DNA from: Ruminococcaceae bacterium UBA5413
GTDB lineage: Bacteria; Bacillota; Clostridia; Oscillospirales; Acutalibacteraceae
DNA length: 23,940 nt
NCBI GenBank assembly: GCA_002409585.1
Contig: DHNP01000040.1
Coordinates: 1-23,940, forward strand
Direction of reading: 5' to 3'
Shown here: one piece after another, positions 13,189 to 19,656 of the stretch
Layout of the letters: every line of letters starts with the position of its first letter
Numbering within the stretch: the stretch's first letter is position 1
Notes under the pieces: model-generated
Databases searched by the model: none
What the model was told of the DNA's origin: nothing
The model's input: the letters and a program-made list of their open reading frames with translations, nothing else
Made by a program: the position numbers and the translations under genes

Positions 13189-13494
13189 CAATAAGTCAAA
13201 TAAATTTTAAACAATCAACAAAAGCGTTAATAACAACCGGAAAAATAAAAAACGGACAAAAAACTTATTAACTTTTTTATCAACATTTCCAACAGAGTTT
13301 TCAACACAGTGTTTAAAACATAAAAATAACGCCTTTTCTCAACATTTTGCAAACACATAAAACAACAGTAAAAAAAGCCCCGCAAACGGCATGGCACAGC
13401 CATTAATAAGGCGTTTTCAACTTTTATGCGCCACCTACTATACTTACTAAAATAAAACATGTAATACATATATAAAAAGGAGGCAAGCGGTAAA
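13189..13494. other. Probable replication origin (oriC) between dnaA and dnaN
   Basis: This is a 306-bp gene-free, AT-rich gap with an A-rich plus strand. DnaA-box-like 9-mers, all on the plus strand, are TTATCAACA (13277-13285, one mismatch to TTATCCACA), TTTTCAACA (13298-13306), TTCTCAACA (13336-13344) and TTTTCAACT (13414-13422). An 8-bp inverted repeat AACGCCTT/AAGGCGTT (13328-13335 and 13408-13415) brackets its right half. The last box is followed by a GC cluster, CTA/TTA triplets and an AT-rich run. No canonical TTATCCACA is present. The location is standard for Bacillota; the function is inferred. Confidence 0.75.
13428..13480 (+). promoter_or_regulatory. Candidate basal unwinding element: GC cluster, DnaA-trios, AT-rich run
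   Basis: GCGCCACC (13428-13435) leads into CTA CTA TAC TTA CTA (13435-13449) and then an A/T stretch to about 13480. On the lower strand, four of the five triplets read 3'-[G/A]AT-5', the DnaA-trio described in Bacillus. The order box, GC patch, trios, AT-rich DNA reproduces the Bacillus unwinding system. Confidence 0.6.
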
Positions 13495-14604
13495 ATGAAG
13501 GTAAACTGCAAAAAACAAAACCTTAGCGACGCAGTACTCAACATACAAAGCGTAGTGTCAACAAAATCCCCCATACCGGCACTTGAAGGAATACTCGTGA
13601 AAACAAAAGACAGCATGATAGAGCTTTGCGGCTACGACCTGGAACTCGGAGTAACAACGTTAATAGACGCAGACATAGAAGAACCTGGAAGCATCGTACT
13701 TAACGCAAAGCTCTTCTGCGACATAGTAAGAAAAATACAGGCTGAAAACATTTCCATAAAAACAGACGACAAGCTCGTAACAGAAATAACCGGCGGCGAG
13801 TCAAAATTTTCCATTTCGGGTATAACGCCCGACGAATACCCCGAATTACCCGAAATAAATGAAACATCTTCTTTTTCTATACCGCAAAACACACTTAAAA
13901 GCATGATACGGCAGACAATTTTCGCCATATCGGACAATGACGCAAAACCTATACACACAGGCACGCTCTTTGAAATAACGGAAGATAAAATGCGCCTCGT
14001 CTCCGTAGACGGCTACAGGCTCGCCATACGTGAAGAACCATTAAAAGCCGGTATAAAAAGCAGCTTCGTCGTTCCCGGGAAAACACTAAAAGAAATAATG
14101 AAACTGCTCGGAGACGGCGACGACGAAACACAAATAAAAATAGGAACCAGGCACATACTGTACAATATAGGCAGCTACACGGTAATTTCAAGGCTGCTTG
14201 AGGGAGAGTTCCTAGACTACAGAGCAGCCATCCCGCAGAAAGCCGAAACAACAGTAAAAGTCGGCGTAAACGAAATGACCGACAGCGTGTCCCGCATATC
14301 TCTTATAATAACAGAACGGCTTAAAAGCCCTGTAAGATGTATTTTCGGAGAAAACGAGATAAAACTTTTTTCCACTTCTTCTATAGGCAAAGCAAGCGAC
14401 CACCTAAAAGCCGAAATAAGCGGAAGCGCCGTAGAAATAGGCTTTAACAACAGTTACTTTTTGGACGCAATGAACCACACGGAGTGCGACGAAGTAAAAA
14501 TATCGCTCTGCGGGCCGCTTTCTCCCATAAAAATAACGCCGCCCGACGGAGAATCCTTTATTTTTCTCGTCCTGCCTGTCAGGCTCAACAATATGTCCGA
14601 CTGA
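13495..14604 (+). CDS. dnaN: DNA polymerase III beta sliding clamp
   Basis: A 369-residue processivity clamp; the dimeric ring tethers polymerase to DNA and is the docking site of many replication and repair proteins. It has the family's three repeated clamp folds. Recognisable stretches are MKVNCKKQNLSDAVLNIQSVVSTKSPIPALEGILV (1-35), TPDEYPELPEI (about 115-125), LVSVDGYRLAIRE (about 167-179) and the C-terminal LVLPVRLNN. AGGAGGCAAG sits just upstream of the ATG. It follows the oriC gap and begins a plus-strand run through recF and gyrA. An NBS-like palindrome core lies within it at 14069-14084. Confidence 0.98.
   Translation: MKVNCKKQNLSDAVLNIQSVVSTKSPIPALEGILVKTKDSMIELCGYDLELGVTTLIDADIEEPGSIVLNAKLFCDIVRKIQAENISIKTDDKLVTEITGGESKFSISGITPDEYPELPEINETSSFSIPQNTLKSMIRQTIFAISDNDAKPIHTGTLFEITEDKMRLVSVDGYRLAIREEPLKAGIKSSFVVPGKTLKEIMKLLGDGDDETQIKIGTRHILYNIGSYTVISRLLEGEFLDYRAAIPQKAETTVKVGVNEMTDSVSRISLIITERLKSPVRCIFGENEIKLFSTSSIGKASDHLKAEISGSAVEIGFNNSYFLDAMNHTECDEVKISLCGPLSPIKITPPDGESFIFLVLPVRLNNMSD
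14069..14084. promoter_or_regulatory. Candidate Noc-binding site core inside dnaN
   Basis: TCGTTCCCGGGAAAAC contains the perfect palindrome TTCCCGGGAA and matches the 14-bp Noc site ATTTCCCGGGAAAT at 11 of 14 positions. A second 11/14 match is in mnmG at 6271-6284. This is weak on its own; it is listed because a Noc-like protein is encoded in the window. Confidence 0.3.
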
Positions 14605-14615
14605 AAGGAAAAAAT

Positions 14616-14834
14616 ATGCAGCCTCAAAAAATAAGGATAGATACGGAATTCATACGGCTCGATTCGCTGCTTAAACTTTCAGGACTGTGCGAAACAGGCG
14701 GCCAGGCTAAAAAAGCTGTGCAGTGCGGTGAAGTGTCACTTAACAGTGAACTATGCACTATGCGCGGAAAGAAAATAAGGCCGGGCGACATCGTTGTTTA
14801 CGGAGAGAAAAAAGTTGAGGTAATCCCAAAGTGA
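14616..14834 (+). CDS. yaaA: S4-domain protein YaaA (RlbA) next to recF
   Basis: A 72-residue protein consisting of a single S4 RNA-binding fold (FIRLDSLLKLSGLCETGGQAKKAVQCGEVSLNSE...RPGDIVV). It is the short form found between dnaN and recF in Bacillota (YaaA-near-RecF family), implicated in ribosome biogenesis or RNA binding. The start is the ATG at 14616 with AAAGGAA upstream, 11 bp after the dnaN stop; a longer in-frame extension back into dnaN is not needed. Its stop overlaps the recF start (GTGA), so the two are translationally coupled. Confidence 0.93.
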   Translation: MQPQKIRIDTEFIRLDSLLKLSGLCETGGQAKKAVQCGEVSLNSELCTMRGKKIRPGDIVVYGEKKVEVIPK

Positions 14835-15916
14835 ACGTCAGGCAGATGTCATGGAAAAACTTCAGAAACCTTGACGAAGGCAGTTTCTGCCCATGCGGCG
14901 GTTTAAATATAATATACGGCAAGAACGCACAGGGGAAAACAAACCTCACGGAAGGGATATGGCTTTTTACCGGCGGAAAATCTTTCCGCGGGGCCAAAGA
15001 CCAGGAGCTTACAGAGACTGGAAAAGAATCCGCAGTCTTAAAACTTGATTTTTTCAGCGAGGAACGCGAACAAAAGGCTGAAATAAAAATAACAGGCGGA
15101 AAAAGATACATAAATATAAATTCAGTTGAAAAAAAATCATACCGCTCGGCGCGCGGAAAGTTCTGCGCTGTTGTTTTTTCACCGGAGCATATATCACTTG
15201 TAAGCGGAGGGCCGGCGCTTAGAAGAAACTTTATAGATTCGGCGTTATGCCAGATAAAACCCGGCTATGCAAAAGCGCTTTCAGAATACATCAAAACGCT
15301 TAACCAAAGGAATACGCTGCTTAAAGACATACCGGCGCACGCGCAGCTTCTCGACACCCTCGGCATTTGGGACGAAAAGCTTTCGCGGTGCGGTACATAT
15401 ATAATAAACGAAAGGCTCCGCTACCTTGACGCGCTTAAAATTTCCGCAGAAAAAATTTATTCGTGCATAAGCGGCGAAAAAGAAAAATTAGGATTAAAAT
15501 ATGTAAAAAGTGCCGAAAATTTATCTGATGCCTTAAGTTCATCAAGGCGCTACGACATCATGTCGGGCTTTACATCATGCGGCCCGCACCGTGACGACAT
15601 AGAGATAACCGTAAATTCGCTTTCTGCGAAAGCTTACGCTTCACAGGGGCAGAAACGCTCTGCCGCAATAGCGATGAAGCTTGCCGAAGCTGAGGAGGCC
15701 GGCTCTTTTTTAGGCGAAAACCCCGTTGTCATATTAGACGACGTTATGAGCGAGCTTGACTCCGACAGGCAGGGCTATATTCTTAACAGCCTTGAGCAAT
15801 TCCAGGTATTTATAACGTGCTGCGAGCCTTATATTAAGAAAAATTCCGATACCGCTAAGCTTTTCAAAGTCGAGGGCGGTACCGTTTCAGAAAAAATATA
15901 TTTTAAGGGGCAATAA
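14831..15916 (+). CDS. recF: DNA replication and repair protein RecF
   Basis: A 361-residue SMC-like ATPase that binds single/double-strand DNA junctions and, with RecO and RecR, loads RecA at gaps. Walker A is YGKNAQGKTNL (about 29-39), the ABC-type signature region is SAKAYASQGQKRSAAIAMKLAEAEE (about 269-293), and Walker B is VVILDDVMSELD (299-310) with D303-D304. The GTG start overlaps the yaaA stop by 4 nt (GTGA), giving N-terminus MNVRQMSWKNFRNL, which matches the usual lxLxnFRNy opening. It is full length; remB follows 2 bp after the stop. Confidence 0.97.
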   Translation: MNVRQMSWKNFRNLDEGSFCPCGGLNIIYGKNAQGKTNLTEGIWLFTGGKSFRGAKDQELTETGKESAVLKLDFFSEEREQKAEIKITGGKRYININSVEKKSYRSARGKFCAVVFSPEHISLVSGGPALRRNFIDSALCQIKPGYAKALSEYIKTLNQRNTLLKDIPAHAQLLDTLGIWDEKLSRCGTYIINERLRYLDALKISAEKIYSCISGEKEKLGLKYVKSAENLSDALSSSRRYDIMSGFTSCGPHRDDIEITVNSLSAKAYASQGQKRSAAIAMKLAEAEEAGSFLGENPVVILDDVMSELDSDRQGYILNSLEQFQVFITCCEPYIKKNSDTAKLFKVEGGTVSEKIYFKGQ

Positions 15917-15918
15917 GA

Positions 15919-16194
15919 ATGTTCCTCCATATGGGACGGAATATAATAACAAAATCAAATGACATAATAGGGATATTCGATATTGAAACTTCTACCATAT
16001 CCAATATTACACGTGAATTCCTTTTAAAAGCCCAAAAATCGGGCGGCGTTGTAAACGTATCCGAAAAAATGCCAAAGTCGTTCATACTGTGCGGTGATAA
16101 AAATAAAAGCAAGGTTTTTATCTCGCAGATTTCCACTTCAACGCTTCTTAAAAGGTCTTTTTTCAGAGAACACGGAAATTTTCAGGAAGGGTAA
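15919..16194 (+). CDS. remB: RemB/YaaB-family regulator (DUF370)
   Basis: A 91-residue protein of the RemA/RemB (DUF370) family. It opens MFLHMGRNIITKSNDIIGIFDIETST and continues with PKSFILCGDKNKSKVFISQISTSTLLKR, matching Bacillus YaaB (RemB) along most of its length. The C-terminus RSFFREHGNFQEG is its own. RemA relatives form DNA-binding oligomers that control matrix and osmotic genes in Bacillus; whether RemB does so here is unknown. The start is 2 bp after recF, so it belongs to the dnaN-recF transcript, the position typical for Bacillota. Confidence 0.85.
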   Translation: MFLHMGRNIITKSNDIIGIFDIETSTISNITREFLLKAQKSGGVVNVSEKMPKSFILCGDKNKSKVFISQISTSTLLKRSFFREHGNFQEG

Positions 16195-16200
16195 CATAAA

Positions 16201-16584
16201 ATGAGAAAATTCAGAAAGCCGCAATGCCCTTACTGCGGTAAAAAACTGAGCCTGCCGTCAGCATGGAACGTAAAAAAGCATGGTGAATACATCTGCCCTG
16301 AGTGCGGCGGCATTTCAAACGTGGTACTTGACAAAAGCATCGGAATTTTAGCGTTTTTGGCCGTATTCCTTGGTTCCGCTTTTTTCCTTGTTTCGTTTAT
16401 AAATATAGATTCATTTAACTTTTGGATGCTTTTACTTATTGTTTTACCGTTTTTTATTTTTTTCCTTATTTCGGTATTTTTAGTAAGGCTTAAAAAACCG
16501 AATGTCGTAAAGAAAACACGTACCCCAGCCGGCAGAAGTTTTGACAGCCGCGAAAGGCCGCGCGGTTATGGCGGCAGATATTAA
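16201..16584 (+). CDS. Zinc-ribbon membrane protein of unknown function
   Basis: A 127-residue protein with an N-terminal zinc ribbon, CPYC (C9, C12) and CPEC (C32, C35), followed by two membrane helices at about 46-67 and 74-96 and a basic, Arg/Gly-rich tail (SRERPRGYGGRY). The predicted topology has ribbon and tail on the same, probably cytosolic, side. It starts 6 bp after remB with a GGAAGG site, so it is cotranscribed with recF-remB. I do not recognise a named family. Ribbon plus two-helix proteins of this kind are common in Clostridia and lack assigned function. Confidence 0.85.
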   Translation: MRKFRKPQCPYCGKKLSLPSAWNVKKHGEYICPECGGISNVVLDKSIGILAFLAVFLGSAFFLVSFINIDSFNFWMLLLIVLPFFIFFLISVFLVRLKKPNVVKKTRTPAGRSFDSRERPRGYGGRY

Positions 16585-16665
16585 GTACAATAACATTATT
16601 TTATTTTATCGAATATGTATTTTCATAAAAACCGATTTTCGGCCTGCTGATGAAATGATGAGAAT

Positions 16666-16684
16666 TATATACTTTAAGTATATA
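16666..16684. promoter_or_regulatory. 19-bp palindrome immediately upstream of gyrB
   Basis: TATATACTTTAAGTATATA is a 9-bp-arm palindrome around a central T, ending 4 bp before the gyrB Shine-Dalgarno. It contains a possible -10 (TATACT, 16668-16673) but no good -35 at 16-18 bp. It could be an operator, a supercoiling-sensitive promoter element or a weak leader hairpin. Confidence 0.4.
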
Positions 16685-16700
16685 AACTGGAGGGTTAAAC

Positions 16701-18638
16701 TTGGAGTTCAGTAAAGTTACTCAGTCGAACGACAAATATGACGAAAGTGAGATACAGGTCCTCGAAGGGCTTGAGGCCGTGAGAAAGCGCCCCGGCATGT
16801 ATATAGGCTCTACCGGCCCGCGCGGCCTGCACCACCTTGTATATGAAATCGTCGACAACGCAGTCGACGAAGCGCTTGCCGGGTACTGCGATAAAATAGA
16901 AGTAAAAATATTGCCTGGAAATATAATAAGCGTACGCGACGACGGCCGCGGCATCCCTGTAGGCATACACCACCAGGTAGGCATACCTACAGTTACCGTG
17001 GTTTTCACCATGCTTCACGCCGGCGGCAAATTCGGCGGAGGCGGGTACAAAGTTTCGGGCGGGCTTCACGGCGTAGGGGCTTCGGTAGTGAACGCGCTTT
17101 CAGAGTGGCTTGAGGTAGAGGTGTACAAGGAAGGCAAAACGTACTTTCAGCGCTTCGAGCGCGGCAAGGCCGTAACCGGCCTTACAGAGCGCGGAAATAC
17201 TGAACTTTCGGGCACTTTCGTTAGGTTTAAGCCTGACACGGAAATCTTTAAGGAAAGCATAGAGTTTGATTACGAAACGCTTAAAAAACGCCTTCGTGAA
17301 CAGGCGTTTTTAAACGCTGGGGTAAACATAGAGCTGTCCGACGAGCGGGATCCTGATAATATTAAAACAGATAAGCTTCATTATACCGGAGGTATAAAAA
17401 GCTTTGTAGAATACATCAATAAAAGAAAAGCCGTAGAGGTAATAAATCCGGACGTAATGTACTTTTCGTGCGTCGCGCCGGACGACTCAGCCACCGCTGA
17501 AGTCGCAATGCAGTACACTGACTCTTACAACGAGCTTATGCTTTCTTTCGCCAACGACATACACACGACAGACGGCGGCACGCACGAAGACGGCTTCAGA
17601 CGCGCCCTTACCCGCGTAATGAACGACTACGGCAGAAAGTTCAATATATTAAAGGACAGCGATAAGAACCTCTCTGGTGAAGATTTCAGAGAAGGGCTTA
17701 CCGTGATAATAAGCGTAAAGCTGCGCGAGGCGCAGTTTGAGGGGCAGACGAAAGCCCGCCTCGGCAATACTGAGATAGGCACGCTTGTTAACAACCTTAT
17801 TTCTGAAAAACTTTCCGCTTACCTTGAAGAAAACCCGTCCATTTCGCGTGCCATATTTGACAAGGCCATGGCTTCTTCGCACGCACGTGAAGCCGCCCGC
17901 AAGGCAAGGGACATGGTAAGGCGCAAGTCAGCGCTTGAAAATGCCGCCCTGCCAGGAAAGCTTGCCGACTGCCAAAGCAGGGATTCGAAGGAAACGGAAA
18001 TTTATATCGTCGAAGGCGACTCCGCCGGCGGCTCCGCTAAAGGAGGCCGCGACAGAAAGTACCAGGCCATACTGCCGCTTTGGGGCAAAATGCTCAATGT
18101 CGAAAAGGCAAGGCTCGACAAAGTTTACAGCAACGAAAAGCTCATGCCTATAGTTACGGCCTTAGGCTGCGGCATAGGCGATGAATTCAATATAGAAAAA
18201 CTTCGTTACGGCAAAATAATAATCATGGCCGATGCCGATGTCGACGGTTCGCACATAAGGACGCTGCTGCTTACTTTCTTTTTCCGTTACATGAAGCCGC
18301 TCGTTGAGCAGGGCCATATATACCTTGCGCAGCCGCCGCTTTACAGGCTTACAAAGGGCAAAAAGCACACATATGCTTTTTCTGACAAACAGCGCGATGT
18401 TATAATGACGGACCTTGGCAGCTGTGAGATACAGCGCTACAAGGGCCTTGGCGAAATGGATTCGCAGCAGCTTTGGGAAACGACTATGGATCCTGAGCGC
18501 CGCACCATGCTGCGCGTTGAAGTCGGCGATGCCGAAGCGGCCGATGAGGCTTTTACCGTCCTCATGGGCGACAAAGTGGAACCGCGGCGCGAATTTATAG
18601 AGGAAAACGCCAAGTACGCCGAAAACCTCGATATCTGA
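16701..18638 (+). CDS. gyrB: DNA gyrase subunit B
   Basis: The 645-residue ATPase subunit of gyrase, which introduces negative supercoils with GyrA. The GHKL ATPase region has EIVDNAVDEALAG (about 50-62) and GGLHGVGASVVNALSEW (about 119-135). The transducer is followed by the TOPRIM domain with EGDSAGGSAKGGRDRKYQAILPLWGKMLNVEKA from E438 and the metal-binding DADVDG at 511-516. The C-terminal IQRYKGLGEMDSQQLWETTMDPERR is typical. It is the Gram-positive size, without the Escherichia insert. The start is TTG 16701, supported by GGAGGG 6 nt upstream. Neighbours on the same strand are a zinc-ribbon gene and, beyond an unusual insert gene, gyrA. Confidence 0.98.
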   Translation: MEFSKVTQSNDKYDESEIQVLEGLEAVRKRPGMYIGSTGPRGLHHLVYEIVDNAVDEALAGYCDKIEVKILPGNIISVRDDGRGIPVGIHHQVGIPTVTVVFTMLHAGGKFGGGGYKVSGGLHGVGASVVNALSEWLEVEVYKEGKTYFQRFERGKAVTGLTERGNTELSGTFVRFKPDTEIFKESIEFDYETLKKRLREQAFLNAGVNIELSDERDPDNIKTDKLHYTGGIKSFVEYINKRKAVEVINPDVMYFSCVAPDDSATAEVAMQYTDSYNELMLSFANDIHTTDGGTHEDGFRRALTRVMNDYGRKFNILKDSDKNLSGEDFREGLTVIISVKLREAQFEGQTKARLGNTEIGTLVNNLISEKLSAYLEENPSISRAIFDKAMASSHAREAARKARDMVRRKSALENAALPGKLADCQSRDSKETEIYIVEGDSAGGSAKGGRDRKYQAILPLWGKMLNVEKARLDKVYSNEKLMPIVTALGCGIGDEFNIEKLRYGKIIIMADADVDGSHIRTLLLTFFFRYMKPLVEQGHIYLAQPPLYRLTKGKKHTYAFSDKQRDVIMTDLGSCEIQRYKGLGEMDSQQLWETTMDPERRTMLRVEVGDAEAADEAFTVLMGDKVEPRREFIEENAKYAENLDI

Positions 18639-18647
18639 CTTAATGCT

Positions 18648-18692
18648 ACAGCTTTAAGGCTCTGCTGTTTGTAAAATAAAAATACACAGCAG
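18648..18692 (+). terminator. Alternative hairpins after gyrB, possible weak terminator
   Basis: ACAGC (18648-18652) can pair with GCTGT (18664-18668), and CTGCTGT (18662-18668) can instead pair with ACAGCAG (18686-18692), so two exclusive stems share one arm. Neither is followed by a proper U-run, which makes termination doubtful. Otherwise the 225-bp gap 18639-18863 is AT-rich, with TATAAT at 18723-18728 and 18814-18819, the latter a plausible -10 for the next gene without a clear -35. Confidence 0.3.
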
Positions 18693-18863
18693 TAAATTAC
18701 AAAAAAATCCCGGCGGTACCGCTATAATATATATTTATAATTATACTTTGAGTAAATAAAAGCGGCGGCTTAAACTTTATCTCTAAACACTATGGAAACT
18801 GCCGTGTTTGATGTATAATAATTATTATGTAAAGTGTTTTCGGTACATAAAAGGAGAGTAACT

Positions 18864-19559
18864 ATGCAAAGTCTTTTTGAAAAAAGCAGCAGCGCCGTAA
18901 ACCGCAAGTCAGGGGAGAACCGCTCGGAAGATGCGGACGGCCCCCACGACCGAAGTCCCGCCGCCGATACGGCATCCGGTTTTGTTGCAAATGGAAAAAT
19001 GGAGTACGGCCATGAAGAAACAGGTATAAAGGTAACATACGTACTGACAAAAGAAGAAATATATGAGTGCTTAAAAAACACAGGCGGCATAAAGACCGGC
19101 GGGAAGCTTTTCGCCGCCGTTAATATTATTTTTACCGCGTTTGCGGCGGCATTTCTTATATACGGCAAAATATCGGGTTCCGCGTTATACTTTATCCTTT
19201 CGGCTGTTTTTATTTCATTTATCCTCATTTTCGGCTTTTTCCCGGTAAGGATAAACAAGGCCCGCGCAGAAAGCCGCGCCGACGGCCATACCGTATGCAT
19301 GAGCATATACCCGAGGCACATTGAGCTTGGAAGCGGTATCAACAAGCTTAATATACCGCTTGACGGGACTGCCGAGTCTGAAAAAGTCGGCGATATTATA
19401 GTGATTGTTTTAAAAAACAGCAAAGGCTGCAAAGGCGTAAACGGAAACATGATGGTCATACTGCCGCTCAGATGCCTTGACTCCGTTTTGGTGCCTGACG
19501 TGCAGGCTGTCATTTTTTCAGGAACAAAACACCGCAGGGCGCGCGCCGGCCTGCTGTAA
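18864..19559 (+). CDS. YcxB-like membrane protein between gyrB and gyrA
   Basis: A 231-residue protein. Residues 1-45 are polar and probably disordered; then comes KVTYVLTKEEIYECLKNTG (about 56-74), two membrane helices at about 82-100 and 106-127, and a beta-rich C-terminal part (IYPRHIEL, NIPLDGTAESEKVGDIIVIVLKN, MMVILPLRCLDS). This order (short strand, two helices, PH-like domain ending near a LP-R-F-like motif) resembles the YcxB family; the match is from memory and moderate. The start is the ATG at 18864, with AAGGAG 7 nt upstream. Its place between gyrB and gyrA looks incidental, since both flanking gaps carry possible terminators or promoters. Function is unknown. Confidence 0.75.
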   Translation: MQSLFEKSSSAVNRKSGENRSEDADGPHDRSPAADTASGFVANGKMEYGHEETGIKVTYVLTKEEIYECLKNTGGIKTGGKLFAAVNIIFTAFAAAFLIYGKISGSALYFILSAVFISFILIFGFFPVRINKARAESRADGHTVCMSIYPRHIELGSGINKLNIPLDGTAESEKVGDIIVIVLKNSKGCKGVNGNMMVILPLRCLDSVLVPDVQAVIFSGTKHRRARAGLL

Positions 19560-19590
19560 GCCATGGCGCTTTGGCACGTTTTAAAGCATT

Positions 19591-19621
19591 TGCCGCCGTA
19601 AAAGCCGGCGCGGCGATTTTT
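19591..19621 (+). terminator. Possible terminator between the YcxB-like gene and gyrA
   Basis: TGCCGC (19591-19596) can pair with GCGGCG (19610-19615), or internally CGCCG with CGGCG, followed by A and five T (19617-19621). The stem is short and the loop long. No promoter fits in the 35 bp before gyrA, so it is leaky at most. Confidence 0.4.
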
Positions 19622-19656
19622 GAATAATTTAGAAAATACCCACGGGAGGTTATCCG

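Noticed and set aside
13388..13403. Short ATGGC/GCCAT hairpin in the origin gap as a dnaA terminator
   Set aside because: The 5-bp stem with a 3-nt loop is followed by TAATAAGG, not a U-run, and is 200 bp past the dnaA stop.
14484..14615. N-terminal extension of the S4-domain gene into dnaN
   Set aside because: The ATG at 14616 has an AAAGGAA site, gives the family's usual length and leaves dnaN intact; the extension overlaps 120 bp of dnaN and looks like an out-of-frame shadow.
16005..16020. TATTACACGTGAATTC in remB as a parS site
   Set aside because: It has the CACGTG core but four mismatches of 15 fixed positions, concentrated in one half, so it is well within chance.
18770..19564. Long minus-strand open frame opposite the YcxB-like gene
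   Set aside because: It has no ribosome binding site, a low-complexity Ser/Pro-rich translation, and mirrors a gene on the other strand with a good Shine-Dalgarno, coherent helices and the regional strand direction.
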